Positions 7,661-15,112 of a stretch of DNA of 22,640 nucleotides are shown here, piece after piece. Positions within the stretch are counted from its first letter, which is position 1. Every line of letters begins with the position of its first letter. The DNA is from an uncultured Cellvibrio sp. (GTDB lineage: Bacteria; Pseudomonadota; Gammaproteobacteria; Pseudomonadales; Cellvibrionaceae): positions 1 to 22,640 of the forward strand of contig CAMLOU010000071.1 in NCBI GenBank assembly GCA_946481735.1, written 5' to 3'. The translations under genes and the position numbers were made by a program. Below the pieces are notes generated by a model that worked only from the letters and a program-made list of their open reading frames with translations, ran no database searches and was not told where the DNA came from.

Positions 7661-8680
7661 ATGAAGCCTTACCTGTTTATTGTGTTATTGAGTGTGTGTT
7701 TTTCCAACGTCACTTTTGCCAAACCCTACAAAGGCGCAGAAATTTTTTCCACTGACAGCGTGCTCTATGGTCGCTATGAAATTCGCATGCGCGTAGCCAA
7801 AGGCAGTGGTATTTTGTCTACCTTCTTTACCTACAAGAACGGTTCCGAAATCGGGAATACCTTCTGGGAAGAAATTGATATTGAAGTCTTCGGCAAAAAT
7901 AATGCGACCGAATGGCAAAGCAATATTATTTTAGGCAGCTCACGCCCGACCATTCACTCCCTGGAAGATCACAGCACCGAGGTTTCACTCGGCGATGCCT
8001 ACCACACCTATGTGCTGGAATGGACACCGGATTACGTAGCCTGGTATCTGGATGGCGAAGAAGTGCGGCGCATTAACGGCACCAGCACCGTCACCAGCCT
8101 GACCAACCCGCAAAGCTTGCGCTTTAATATCTGGTCCAGTGAGTCGCCGGAATGGGTCGGCCCCTGGGATGATGCGATCTTGCCGGTCTATCAATACGTG
8201 AACTATATCGAGTATCAATCTTACAACACGGAAACCGGCGAATTTGAGCCTGCCTGGCGCGATGACTTCGACAGTTTTGATGCAACACGCTGGAACAAAG
8301 CCAACTGGACTTTCGATACCAATCGCGTGGATTTTTTACCGGAAAATGTGGTGGTTCAGGACGGAATTTTAATTCTTGCACTTACCCATGAAGATGCTGT
8401 CGGATTCAGCGGCACACCCCCAGCCGACGAACCGGCCAGCAGTTCCAGCTCTAATTCAAGTGTCAGCTCGCAAGCGGTGTCCAGTTCGTCTGTCAGTTCA
8501 AGCCCGGCCAGTAGCGCAGCCTCATCCAGTGAAGCCAGTCTGTCATCCAGCAGCGCATCATTGGCCAGCTCCAGCGCACCTCAGCGCGATGATACGGGTG
8601 GAGGCGGCGGCGCGTTGCATTGGTTAAGCCTGTTGCTGCTGATGTTATTGCCATTTCGCCAGGCGTACATCAAGCCTTAA
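7661..8680 (+). CDS. Circularly permuted GH16 lichenase with Ser-rich linker and GlyGly-CTERM-like sorting tail
   Basis: A 339-residue protein. The ATG at 7661 is chosen (GAGAAG at 7650-7655, signal peptide MKPYLFIVLLSVCFSNVTFA); an open frame from 7538 starts inside the MITE and is not real. The catalytic core mirrors the previous gene: KPYKGAEIF, EEIDIE with Glu71, Asp73 and Glu75, and the displaced WRDDFDSFDATRWNKANWTF strand at about 199-218. This is again the Fibrobacter-type circular permutation. Residues 257-307 are a serine-rich linker common in Cellvibrio enzymes. The C-terminus has GGGGG, a hydrophobic helix (LHWLSLLLLMLLPF) and a short tail with one arginine, which matches the GlyGly-CTERM signal processed by rhombosortase after type II secretion. 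It would be held at the surface, unlike its CBM6-bearing paralogue. Confidence 0.9.
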   Translation: MKPYLFIVLLSVCFSNVTFAKPYKGAEIFSTDSVLYGRYEIRMRVAKGSGILSTFFTYKNGSEIGNTFWEEIDIEVFGKNNATEWQSNIILGSSRPTIHSLEDHSTEVSLGDAYHTYVLEWTPDYVAWYLDGEEVRRINGTSTVTSLTNPQSLRFNIWSSESPEWVGPWDDAILPVYQYVNYIEYQSYNTETGEFEPAWRDDFDSFDATRWNKANWTFDTNRVDFLPENVVVQDGILILALTHEDAVGFSGTPPADEPASSSSSNSSVSSQAVSSSSVSSSPASSAASSSEASLSSSSASLASSSAPQRDDTGGGGGALHWLSLLLLMLLPFRQAYIKP

Positions 8681-8691
8681 ACCTCGCATGG

Positions 8692-8730
8692 CGCAAACAG
8701 GTTGATGGATTAGCCGTGAACCTGTTTGCG
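8692..8730. terminator. Terminator-like hairpin between convergent genes
   Basis: CGCAAACAGGTT at 8692-8703 pairs perfectly with AACCTGTTTGCG at 8719-8730 across a 15-base loop. The right arm overlaps the last codons of the leftward AraC-type gene. Neither side has a uridine run, so if it ends transcription it is not a textbook intrinsic terminator. Its place between the stop codons of two convergent genes makes a shared 3'-end role likely. Confidence 0.5.
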
Positions 8731-9849
8731 AAACTCAGCCGCCGACATGCCGGCATAGCGTTTAAAAAAACGATTGAACGATGACTTACTGTTAAAACCG
8801 GATTCCAGCAAAATGTCAAAAATGGTCGTATCGGCGCGTTGCGGGTCTGACAATATTTTTTTGGCCCGCTCAACCCGGTAGCGATTCACAAATTCAAAAA
8901 AATTTGTATTGAAATAATGGTTGAGGATATTCGAAACCTCGCGGTAATGAATACCCAAATGCCGCGCAAACTCTTCAATATTTAAATTCTGTTTCAGGTA
9001 TAACTGCTCATCTTCCATAACCCGGCGAATCCGTTCGATCACATCCGCCGAGGGCTCGGCGGTTACGGCTGTGTCTTTTTCTTTCACCTTGCCTTTGGTT
9101 TGAATCAGTTGATGTGCGTACAACAGGCTGTAAACAAACAGCGCGTTTACCAGTAAGAAAGTTATGTAGTTGTCAAAGATGCCAAAGGTATCCGCCACCC
9201 TGGTATTAATACTTTCACCCAACAGATGCACCACCAGGGACCATAACCAGTTCACGGCAAACCCCAAGGTCAGCAACAGCAACCCATAAGGCCCCTGCAA
9301 ACTGAGGCTGGAATAAAATTCTTTTAATTGCTGCTTGTACTGACGAATCACCCACACCGCCGCAAAGGCATAAATCACCGGCAGGATTTTCAGGTAATCC
9401 CATAAATAATCTGTTAGCTGACTACTGAAAGGTGTGTAGCTTTCGGGGCGAAAACGCAGGCGGTCGCTGTCCAGGTTACCGATGATGATGAATCCCATCA
9501 CCACCACCAGATTGAGCAAATGCGCGGCATGCCAGAGGCGCAGACGAAAGTTTTCCTGTGTAATCGCCATAACATACAAATACAGGCACACACTCTTGCC
9601 CACCACCGCCGCCGCCAGTCCCAGGGCCAGCAATGCTTTCGCGGCTGGCGTATGAAGCACGATGTAATCATTCCACAACAACAGATTGCACAAGGCCGTC
9701 AGCCCCACGCACACAAAAAAGCCGGATAACAGGTAACTACCGATGGCTTTTTGTTTGGAGAGCAACCACTGAAATACCACCAGCAACAAACACACCGCCA
9801 GGGTCAGCACAAGAATCAGATCGTGGATATTAAAGATGGGCGTCTTCAT
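8710..9849 (-). CDS. Membrane-embedded AraC-family transcription regulator
   Basis: A 379-residue protein. Roughly the first 255 residues hold about seven hydrophobic helices, starting with DLILVLTLAVCLLLVVFQWLL. A short charged linker (KGKVKEKDT) follows, then a DNA-binding domain of two helix-turn-helices at about 272-379 (ENLNIEEFARHLG-like first motif; ILLESGFNSKSSFNRFFKRY second motif; ending AEFRKQVHG). The family senses a signal in or across the membrane and binds DNA from the cytoplasmic side. Similar proteins are common next to glycoside hydrolases in Cellvibrio and Alteromonadales. Here it converges on the lichenase pair, so control of those genes is a fair guess but is not shown. 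The ribosome binding site ahead of 9849 is weak. Confidence 0.88.
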   Translation of the reverse strand: MKTPIFNIHDLILVLTLAVCLLLVVFQWLLSKQKAIGSYLLSGFFVCVGLTALCNLLLWNDYIVLHTPAAKALLALGLAAAVVGKSVCLYLYVMAITQENFRLRLWHAAHLLNLVVVMGFIIIGNLDSDRLRFRPESYTPFSSQLTDYLWDYLKILPVIYAFAAVWVIRQYKQQLKEFYSSLSLQGPYGLLLLTLGFAVNWLWSLVVHLLGESINTRVADTFGIFDNYITFLLVNALFVYSLLYAHQLIQTKGKVKEKDTAVTAEPSADVIERIRRVMEDEQLYLKQNLNIEEFARHLGIHYREVSNILNHYFNTNFFEFVNRYRVERAKKILSDPQRADTTIFDILLESGFNSKSSFNRFFKRYAGMSAAEFRKQVHG

Positions 9850-9907
9850 AGGTCAGGGCAGTTATCGTTATTAGAATAGTCCCCCGAATTATAGCCACTC
9901 CCCTCAC

Positions 9908-10645
9908 CTATTCAATGGTGACTTTTTGAAAATCCAAAGGCTCTTTATTGAAATAAATATGAACCAGACCTGCTTCCGGCTCCAGAACGGTCATATATGA
10001 ACTGAATCCTGCGTTAGCACCCGTATCACTAACTAACTGAGCTATCGTTGCGAAATCGGGTAACGTATCAGAAGCCGCAATCGATACACGGCATAAGGTT
10101 GTCTTGCATTGCGTTTCGGTCACCGGGAGCTCAGCCAATTTCTCATCAATTGAAAACTTGTCATAGAGTTTGGTTTCCTGTGACGCAGCCCAGTTATCGT
10201 CCACCTTTTCCTGGCTGAATTTTTCACCCATCACCGCAACCACACCACCGGGTTTTTTATTGGCTTCCTCGCTCCAGCGACTTATTGCCTGTGCTTTTTC
10301 CTTCACCTTTATCGCCATCAGCTCCTGCATTTTTTCAAATTCAGTATCGGTCACCTTTGGTTGAAGAGAATCAGCATCTACTTCTCGTTCATTCGTAGTC
10401 TGCACTGCGGAAGGAGAGATTTCCATACGCTGCGTGAGCATAGCAACCTGAGCTTCCAACTTCGCAATCTGCTTTTTCAACGCGAGCTTTTCAGCATCCG
10501 GCTTATCGGGCAACGGCATGGTGGCGGGATTATCGGTCTGTATCGCTATATCCGATTGTGTATCCGTCGAAGGAGAAAAGGCACTGTGGGCAAAAAATCC
10601 CGCCGCGAACATAACTACACCAAATATCATTCCATACTTATTCAT
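9908..10645 (-). CDS. Membrane-anchored coiled-coil protein with Cys-pair domain, function unknown
   Basis: A 245-residue protein. The ATG at 10645 is chosen because AAAGGAT lies just ahead and the product begins with a membrane anchor (MNKYGMIFGVVMFAAGFFAH); a longer frame upstream lacks both. After a low-complexity stretch comes a coiled coil (KLALKKQIAKLEAQVAMLTQ, about residues 55-75). The C-terminal half contains the motif CKTTLCRV, followed by a beta-rich ending. The C-R/K-x-x-x-C-R-V pattern recurs in unstudied periplasmic proteins of many Proteobacteria; the two cysteines could form a disulfide. The gene is divergent from the lemA operon. I do not recognise a named family and propose no function. 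Confidence 0.7.
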   Translation of the reverse strand: MNKYGMIFGVVMFAAGFFAHSAFSPSTDTQSDIAIQTDNPATMPLPDKPDAEKLALKKQIAKLEAQVAMLTQRMEISPSAVQTTNEREVDADSLQPKVTDTEFEKMQELMAIKVKEKAQAISRWSEEANKKPGGVVAVMGEKFSQEKVDDNWAASQETKLYDKFSIDEKLAELPVTETQCKTTLCRVSIAASDTLPDFATIAQLVSDTGANAGFSSYMTVLEPEAGLVHIYFNKEPLDFQKVTIE

Positions 10646-10740
10646 CGTCTTATCCTTTAACTGGCTTGTTGTTTCCCGTGACACCCGTGTGCGGTGCACG
10701 GGCAGGTTGTTATGTTTATCGCTGGGAATATAGTGGAATA

Positions 10741-10775
10741 TTGTCAGTTTGACAAAGTGTCCGCCGGCGCGCCGG
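10741..10775. promoter_or_regulatory. Two palindromes in the divergent region upstream of lemA
   Basis: TTGTCAGTTTGACAA at 10741-10755 is a perfect inverted repeat with a three-base centre, and CCGGCGCGCCGG at 10764-10775 is a perfect 12-base palindrome. They lie only eight bases apart, upstream of lemA (10841) and of the divergent gene that starts at 10645. The first has operator-like size. The second could be a hairpin stem or chance in GC-rich DNA. No matching regulator is identified. Confidence 0.35.
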
Positions 10776-10840
10776 TTGAATATCGCTGCCGATGTCCCCA
10801 TCATTCCTTCTTCCCAGGTTATGCAGGAGCAAATCCCATC

Positions 10841-11443
10841 ATGTCTTCTTTTCCGGTTTCCTTAGGCAAAGCGGTAATTCTCGCGGCCATGCTGTCGCTC
10901 TTGGCCGGTTGCGGTATCAACAACATTCCGACCATGGATGAGCAGGTAAAAGCCACCTGGTCGCAGGTAGAAAACCAGTATCAGCGCCGGGCGGATCTGG
11001 TGCCGAACCTGGTGGAAACGGTAAAAGGCTACGCGGCGCAGGAGCGTGAAACCCTGACCGCCGTGGTGGAAGCACGGGCGAAAGTCGGTTCCATGCAGGT
11101 GGATCAGAGCGTGATTGATGACCCGCAAAAACTGCAGCAGTTTGAGCAGGCGCAAGCGCAACTGGGCAGTGCCCTGCAGCGTTTATTGGTCGTCGTCGAG
11201 CGTTATCCGGATCTGAAATCCAACCAGAATTTCCTTGCACTGCAATCGCAGCTGGAAGGAACCGAAAATCGCATCGCGGTAGCGCGGCGCGATTACATTC
11301 AGGCGGTAGAGCGCTACAACACCGAAATCCGCACCTTCCCCGGCCGTATCTGGCACGGCATCCTGTATTCCGACCTTGAAATTCGCGAAGTGTACAAAGC
11401 CACCAGCGAAGGCGCGGATAAAGCCCCCGAGGTTAAATTCTGA
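10841..11443 (+). CDS. lemA: LemA family lipoprotein
   Basis: A 200-residue protein. The start at 10841 gives a lipoprotein signal ending LLAGC (Cys24), with AGGAG at 10825-10829. Frames starting earlier would bury this signal. The rest is the LemA helical bundle: MDEQVKATWSQVENQYQRRA, DLVPNLVETVKGYA, ALQSQLEGTENRIAVARRDY and YNTEIRTFPGRIW are the family's signature segments in their usual order. LemA proteins are membrane-attached with the helices outside the cytoplasm; their role is not settled. The gene stop (11441-11443) overlaps the next start by one base, so it is translationally coupled to a TPM-domain protein. This lemA-ygcG arrangement is widespread, which strengthens the call. Confidence 0.93.
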   Translation: MSSFPVSLGKAVILAAMLSLLAGCGINNIPTMDEQVKATWSQVENQYQRRADLVPNLVETVKGYAAQERETLTAVVEARAKVGSMQVDQSVIDDPQKLQQFEQAQAQLGSALQRLLVVVERYPDLKSNQNFLALQSQLEGTENRIAVARRDYIQAVERYNTEIRTFPGRIWHGILYSDLEIREVYKATSEGADKAPEVKF

Positions 11444-12156
11444 TGCGCCGTTTAGCGGCGGCCACCTTGTTGCTGGCTTTTGTCTGCCAGATGGCGTTTG
11501 CCCAGATTCAGTTTCCTGAATTAACCGGGCGCGTGGTGGACAATGCCGATCTGCTCGACGCCCAAACCGAACGCGAGTTAACCGAAATGCTCGCCGCCCA
11601 TGAGCAGGCCACCACCAACCAAGTGGTGGTGGTTACGCTCAATAATTTGCAGGGGCAGGTTATTGAAGATTTCGGTTACCAGCTGGGGCGCCACTGGGGC
11701 ATCGGCCAAAAAGACAAAGACAATGGGGCGATTCTGCTCGTCGCCCAGGAAGAGCGGCGCGTGCGTATTGAAGTCGGTTATGGATTGGAAGGTACCTTAA
11801 CCGATGCGATATCCGCGAATATTATCCACAGCATAATCCTGCCCAAATTCAAACAGGCGCAGTTTAATGACGGCATCAAGGAGGGCACCTACGCCATGAT
11901 TGCGGCGCTGGGTAATGACTATGAAATGCGCGAGGTCTCGACCGGCAAAAAACGCCTGCCGCTGTTTATGATCTTTGTGATTATCGGCGTAATCTTTTTA
12001 TTGGCGATGATCTCCGGCGGCACGGGCGGCGGCTCGCGCCGAGGTGCTTATTATGGCGGCCTCGGTGGTTTTGGTGGCGGTGGCGGCTTCGGCGGCGGAG
12101 GCTTCGGTGGAGGCGGTGGCGGTTTTGGTGGCGGCGGCGCTTCAGGAGGATGGTAA
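11443..12156 (+). CDS. TPM-domain (YgcG-like) exported membrane protein with Gly-rich tail
   Basis: A 237-residue protein with a signal peptide (residues 1-20). The TPM domain spans about 25-160: LTGRVVDNADLL opening, TTNQVVVVTLNNLQG, a GIGQKDKDNGAILLVAQEERRVRIEVGYGLEG core and a conserved FNDGIKEGTYAM helix. A membrane helix (LFMIFVIIGVIFLLAMI) follows at about residues 169-188. The protein ends in an almost pure GGFGGGG repeat. TPM domains are linked to membrane repair and phosphatase-like activity in plants and bacteria, but the bacterial function is open. The ATG overlaps the lemA stop by one base, and the stop overlaps the next ATG (TAATG), marking one operon. Confidence 0.9.
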   Translation: MRRLAAATLLLAFVCQMAFAQIQFPELTGRVVDNADLLDAQTERELTEMLAAHEQATTNQVVVVTLNNLQGQVIEDFGYQLGRHWGIGQKDKDNGAILLVAQEERRVRIEVGYGLEGTLTDAISANIIHSIILPKFKQAQFNDGIKEGTYAMIAALGNDYEMREVSTGKKRLPLFMIFVIIGVIFLLAMISGGTGGGSRRGAYYGGLGGFGGGGGFGGGGFGGGGGGFGGGGASGGW

Positions 12157-12770
12157 TGACAATAATTAATCCGGATCAGCAACAAAGCGTGGCTGATCTT
12201 ATTACAGACGTTGAACAACATACCGACGCAGAATTTGTCGCCGTGGTGGCGCGCCAGAGTGATGACTACCGTTATATCCCCGTGCTCTGGGCGGCGGCTA
12301 TCGCGCTGTTGATTCCCTTACCGGTGCTGTTTATGCCCTTCTGGTTAACCACCGCCGATGTTGTGCTGGTGCAATGGTTAAGCTTTCTGGCATTGGTCGG
12401 TTTGTTCCGCATCCCCGCCTTGCGAATTCGGCTAATCCCCAAAGCCGTGCGCTATAGGCGTGCGGCCAACATGGCGCGGCGGCAATTCCTGGAGAACAAC
12501 CTGCACCATACCCAAGGCGAAACCGGCGTATTGCTGTTTGTATCAGAGGCGGAGCGCTATGTGGAAATCATTGCGGATCGCGGCATCAACCAACAGGTGG
12601 CGCAAACCCAATGGCAGGGACTGGTGGATGATTTTGTTGCGGCGGTCAAAGCAGGCAATACCCACGAAGGCCTGACCAACTGCATCAAAGGCTGCGGTGC
12701 AATCCTGCAACAACACGTACCGGCCACGCATCAAAAGAATGAGTTGCCGAACCACCTGATTCTCCTCTAG
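12156..12770 (+). CDS. Second TPM-domain membrane protein of the lemA operon
   Basis: A 204-residue protein. The start at 12156 is decided by a perfect AGGAGG at 12144-12149; an ATG at 12150 is too close to it. The TPM-type fold is split: a short N-terminal part (NPDQQQSVADLITDVEQHTDAEFVAVVA), two membrane helices (about residues 45-90), then the C-terminal part (ARRQFLENNLHHTQGETGVLLFVSEAERYVEIIADRGI). Such a protein is the usual third member behind lemA and the YgcG-like gene, and presumably the three form a complex in the inner membrane. Function is unknown. The gene ends 23 bases before the LexA-box hairpin, which could also limit read-through into the next gene. Confidence 0.88.
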   Translation: MTIINPDQQQSVADLITDVEQHTDAEFVAVVARQSDDYRYIPVLWAAAIALLIPLPVLFMPFWLTTADVVLVQWLSFLALVGLFRIPALRIRLIPKAVRYRRAANMARRQFLENNLHHTQGETGVLLFVSEAERYVEIIADRGINQQVAQTQWQGLVDDFVAAVKAGNTHEGLTNCIKGCGAILQQHVPATHQKNELPNHLILL

Positions 12771-12793
12771 CGCTTCGCTTGCAATCCGGTTCG

Positions 12794-12839
12794 ACACCCA
12801 CCACAATACTGTACGAAAATACAGTATTGTGGTGGGTGT
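12794..12839 (+). promoter_or_regulatory. LexA operator inside a perfect 20-bp-arm hairpin
   Basis: ACACCCACCACAATACTGTA (12794-12813) and its exact inverse (12820-12839) are separated by six bases. The centre, TACTGTACGAAAATACAGTA at 12807-12826, matches the gammaproteobacterial LexA box CTGT-N8-ACAG in full, with matching flanks. The right arm ends one base before the ATG at 12841 and contains the only purine-rich sequence (GGTGGG) that could serve as ribosome binding site. LexA binding would thus block this promoter until DNA damage, and the folded transcript could also hide the start. Confidence 0.85.
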
Positions 12840-12840
12840 T

Positions 12841-13989
12841 ATGAATCACGACGATGACTTTACCGAGGCGGATCAATGGATCGCACCGCCCTTAAAAGCG
12901 CAAAAAGGTCGCGGTGCAGTCAGCAACCTGGCGGGCCGTTATGAAATTCAAACCGTCGAGTTGGTGGATGACGGCTGGTGGCGCGACGAAGACGACAACG
13001 GCCAACCTGTAAAAACCTTTGTCACCAAAGAAGTGGCTAAAAGCATCCTCAGCCGCAACAGCTCACCGGATTTACCCTTTAGCGTTTCGCTCAATCCCTA
13101 TCGCGGCTGTGAACACGGCTGCATCTACTGCTTTGCGCGGCCGACCCATGCTTACCTTGGTTTATCGCCGGGCCTGGATTTTGAAACGCGTTTATATGCA
13201 AAGATCAACGCCGCCGAATTATTGCGACGCGAGCTAGCTAGCCCGTCCTATCAACCCAGCAGTATCGCCCTCGGTGTGAATACCGATGCCTACCAACCCT
13301 GCGACCGACACTTTCAACTTACCCGGCAGGTGCTGGAGGTGTTGCGTGAATGCGAACACCCGGTGGGGTTAATCACCAAATCGTCACTGATCGAACGGGA
13401 CATCGACATCATTGCCGCTATGGCGGAAAAGCAACAAGCGGTCGCCGCTGTCACCATCACTACACTCGATCACAACATTTCGCGCACCCTGGAACCGCGC
13501 GCGGCATCGCCCACCCGTCGCCTGCAAACTATCCGTAAACTTGCCGACGCGGGTATTCCCGTTGCCGTCAGCGTCGCGCCGATTATTCCGTTTGTGACCG
13601 AACAGGAATTGGAACATGTACTGGCCGCCGCTCATGAAGCCGGCGCGACCAGCGCCGGTTATACCGTGCTGCGCTTGCCCTGGGAGGTGAACCCGTTATT
13701 TCAGCAATGGCTCGAAACCCACTTTCCGGAACGGGCAGAGCGTGTGATGAACCGCGTTCGCGATATGCGCGGCGGAAAAGATTACGATGCAGAATTCGGT
13801 TCGCGTATGCATGGCGAAGGTTTGTGGGCCGATTTATTTCGCCAGCGTTTTCGTAAAACCGTCGCGCGCCTCGGGCTGGATCGCAACAGCCGCTTTCATA
13901 CGCTCGATGACTCGCGCTTTCGTAAACCAAAAGTCATTCCGCCGCGTGCTAAAAAGCATGGTGATGGACAACTGGATTTTTTTGGTTGA
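12841..13989 (+). CDS. PA0069 family radical SAM protein, SOS-type regulated
   Basis: A 382-residue protein from the ATG at 12841; a GTG at 12829 in frame is possible but lies inside the operator hairpin. The radical SAM cluster motif CEHGCIYC (Cys90, Cys94 and Cys97 from 12841) follows NPYRGC and precedes FARPTHAYLG. Later conserved parts include LGVNTDAYQPCDRHFQLTR, LITKSSLIERD, SVAPIIPFVT and the C-terminal HGEGLWADLFRQRF. The fold and motifs fit the PA0069 family, related to spore photoproduct lyase-like enzymes. PA0069 of Pseudomonas aeruginosa is reported as part of the LexA regulon, which agrees with the LexA box directly upstream. The reaction is not known; a role in DNA repair is inferred from regulation only. 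Confidence 0.93.
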   Translation: MNHDDDFTEADQWIAPPLKAQKGRGAVSNLAGRYEIQTVELVDDGWWRDEDDNGQPVKTFVTKEVAKSILSRNSSPDLPFSVSLNPYRGCEHGCIYCFARPTHAYLGLSPGLDFETRLYAKINAAELLRRELASPSYQPSSIALGVNTDAYQPCDRHFQLTRQVLEVLRECEHPVGLITKSSLIERDIDIIAAMAEKQQAVAAVTITTLDHNISRTLEPRAASPTRRLQTIRKLADAGIPVAVSVAPIIPFVTEQELEHVLAAAHEAGATSAGYTVLRLPWEVNPLFQQWLETHFPERAERVMNRVRDMRGGKDYDAEFGSRMHGEGLWADLFRQRFRKTVARLGLDRNSRFHTLDDSRFRKPKVIPPRAKKHGDGQLDFFG

Positions 13990-14010
13990 TGCAGAGAGCA
14001 CCCGCCTTGC

Positions 14011-14026
14011 TGTGATACAAGTCACG
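14011..14026 (+). promoter_or_regulatory. CRP/Vfr-like site upstream of the toxin-like gene
   Basis: TGTGATACAAGTCACG fits the CRP consensus TGTGA-N6-TCACA at nine of ten positions. A TATAAC -10-like box lies at 14041-14046. The site centre is then about 34 bases before the expected transcription start, close to but not at the usual -41.5. This suggests carbon-status control of the gene at 14135, at moderate confidence. Confidence 0.4.
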
Positions 14027-14134
14027 GTACCATCTTTTGTTATAACTGCGCGATTTACGCGGCCGGTTCGCTATCTCAAAATTCCGGCCCACGATCTAGC
14101 AACAACCACAATACAGCCACAGTAAGGGACCACG

Positions 14135-15112
14135 ATGCCTGAAATTTTCTTTCCTTCCCAAACTCTGTCCGCGCAACAACTCTTTGGTAAAGACACGCCT
14201 ACTGCTGCGGGGCTTGCGCGCAACAACGCATTAGCCTGCAATGAATTCACAGCCAATATGCCCTACTGCCTCGCCGATAAAGGCGCGCATCCCGAAAGCC
14301 GGATGATCACGCTGACGCTCAGTAGCCTGCCCGAAGCACCGCGCAATCACTTGATGTGCACCATCGACACCTTTGGTGATTTCACCCCGACATTGGCTGC
14401 GTTTTACGATAAACACCTGGCTTTTCTAAACCTGCAAAATACCGGCAGCCTCCTCGGCGCCGGTGCTACCGCCAGTGAAGTGCGCCTGACCGGCTTTCAA
14501 AAAGCCCTGATCAATTATCAAGACGCGTTAATGGCATTACACAAGCACAAAGGCGTAGGCCGCGGACCCAGTGCTACCAAAGCGGATCTGAAAAGCAAAG
14601 CCCGGCTGGCGTACAATGAACTCCAAACCAAGTACCATGCCGAACTCAATAAACTCGCCTCACCCAACAGCCTCGGCAAGAATCGCGGCAACGCCCTCTC
14701 CGGCGCTGATCGAGGTATCACCCTTGCACAACGTCGCGGGCGTGGTATTAATGTGGCGAGCAACGCGCAGGCGACACAAATTGCTACGTTGGCAAAAGGT
14801 ATCTCTTATGCAGGTAAAGGCCTGATTGCACTCGACGCAGGAATACGGGTTAATCATGTGCACAGTACTTATCAGCAAGGTGGGAATTGGCAACGGGAGG
14901 CGGCGATACAGGCAACGGGGTTTGGTTTGGGAGGTATAGCGGGTATTAAAGTTACCGGCGCCGTCATTACAGGATTGACTACCATCGGCTTGGGTTTAAC
15001 GCCCATAGGCTGGGTAGTTTTGATTGGAGTTGGTGTCACCGCCGGCTTTACAGCTGCTTACGCAGCGGACACATTGGGCAAGAATTTTACGGCCAATCTC
15101 TGGGATAGATGA
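14135..15112 (+). CDS. Candidate pore-forming toxin with glycine-zipper C-terminus
   Basis: A 325-residue protein with AAGGGA at 14124-14129 and no signal peptide. I do not recognise the family. Residues 1-120 are globular and include several cysteines (35, 45, 75). Residues 120-210 are charged and helical. Residues about 255-315 are a hydrophobic, glycine-rich block (ATGFGLGGIAGIKVTGAVI, then LTTIGLGLTPIGWVVLIG) able to form a membrane hairpin with GxxxG packing. This layout resembles colicin-like and type VI effector pore formers, where a hydrophobic hairpin inserts into the target membrane. The stop overlaps the ATG of a small membrane protein by four bases, the usual place of an immunity gene. 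No secretion genes are nearby, so delivery is unknown. It could instead be an ordinary membrane protein of unknown function. Confidence 0.6.
   Translation: MPEIFFPSQTLSAQQLFGKDTPTAAGLARNNALACNEFTANMPYCLADKGAHPESRMITLTLSSLPEAPRNHLMCTIDTFGDFTPTLAAFYDKHLAFLNLQNTGSLLGAGATASEVRLTGFQKALINYQDALMALHKHKGVGRGPSATKADLKSKARLAYNELQTKYHAELNKLASPNSLGKNRGNALSGADRGITLAQRRGRGINVASNAQATQIATLAKGISYAGKGLIALDAGIRVNHVHSTYQQGGNWQREAAIQATGFGLGGIAGIKVTGAVITGLTTIGLGLTPIGWVVLIGVGVTAGFTAAYAADTLGKNFTANLWDR

Noticed and set aside
8428..8580. Repetitive AGC/TCC-rich DNA
   Set aside because: It is explained by the serine-rich linker of the lichenase, common in Cellvibrio secreted enzymes.
12044..12149. GGC/GGT-rich repetitive DNA
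   Set aside because: It is explained by the Gly-Phe-rich tail of the TPM protein, a normal feature of this family.
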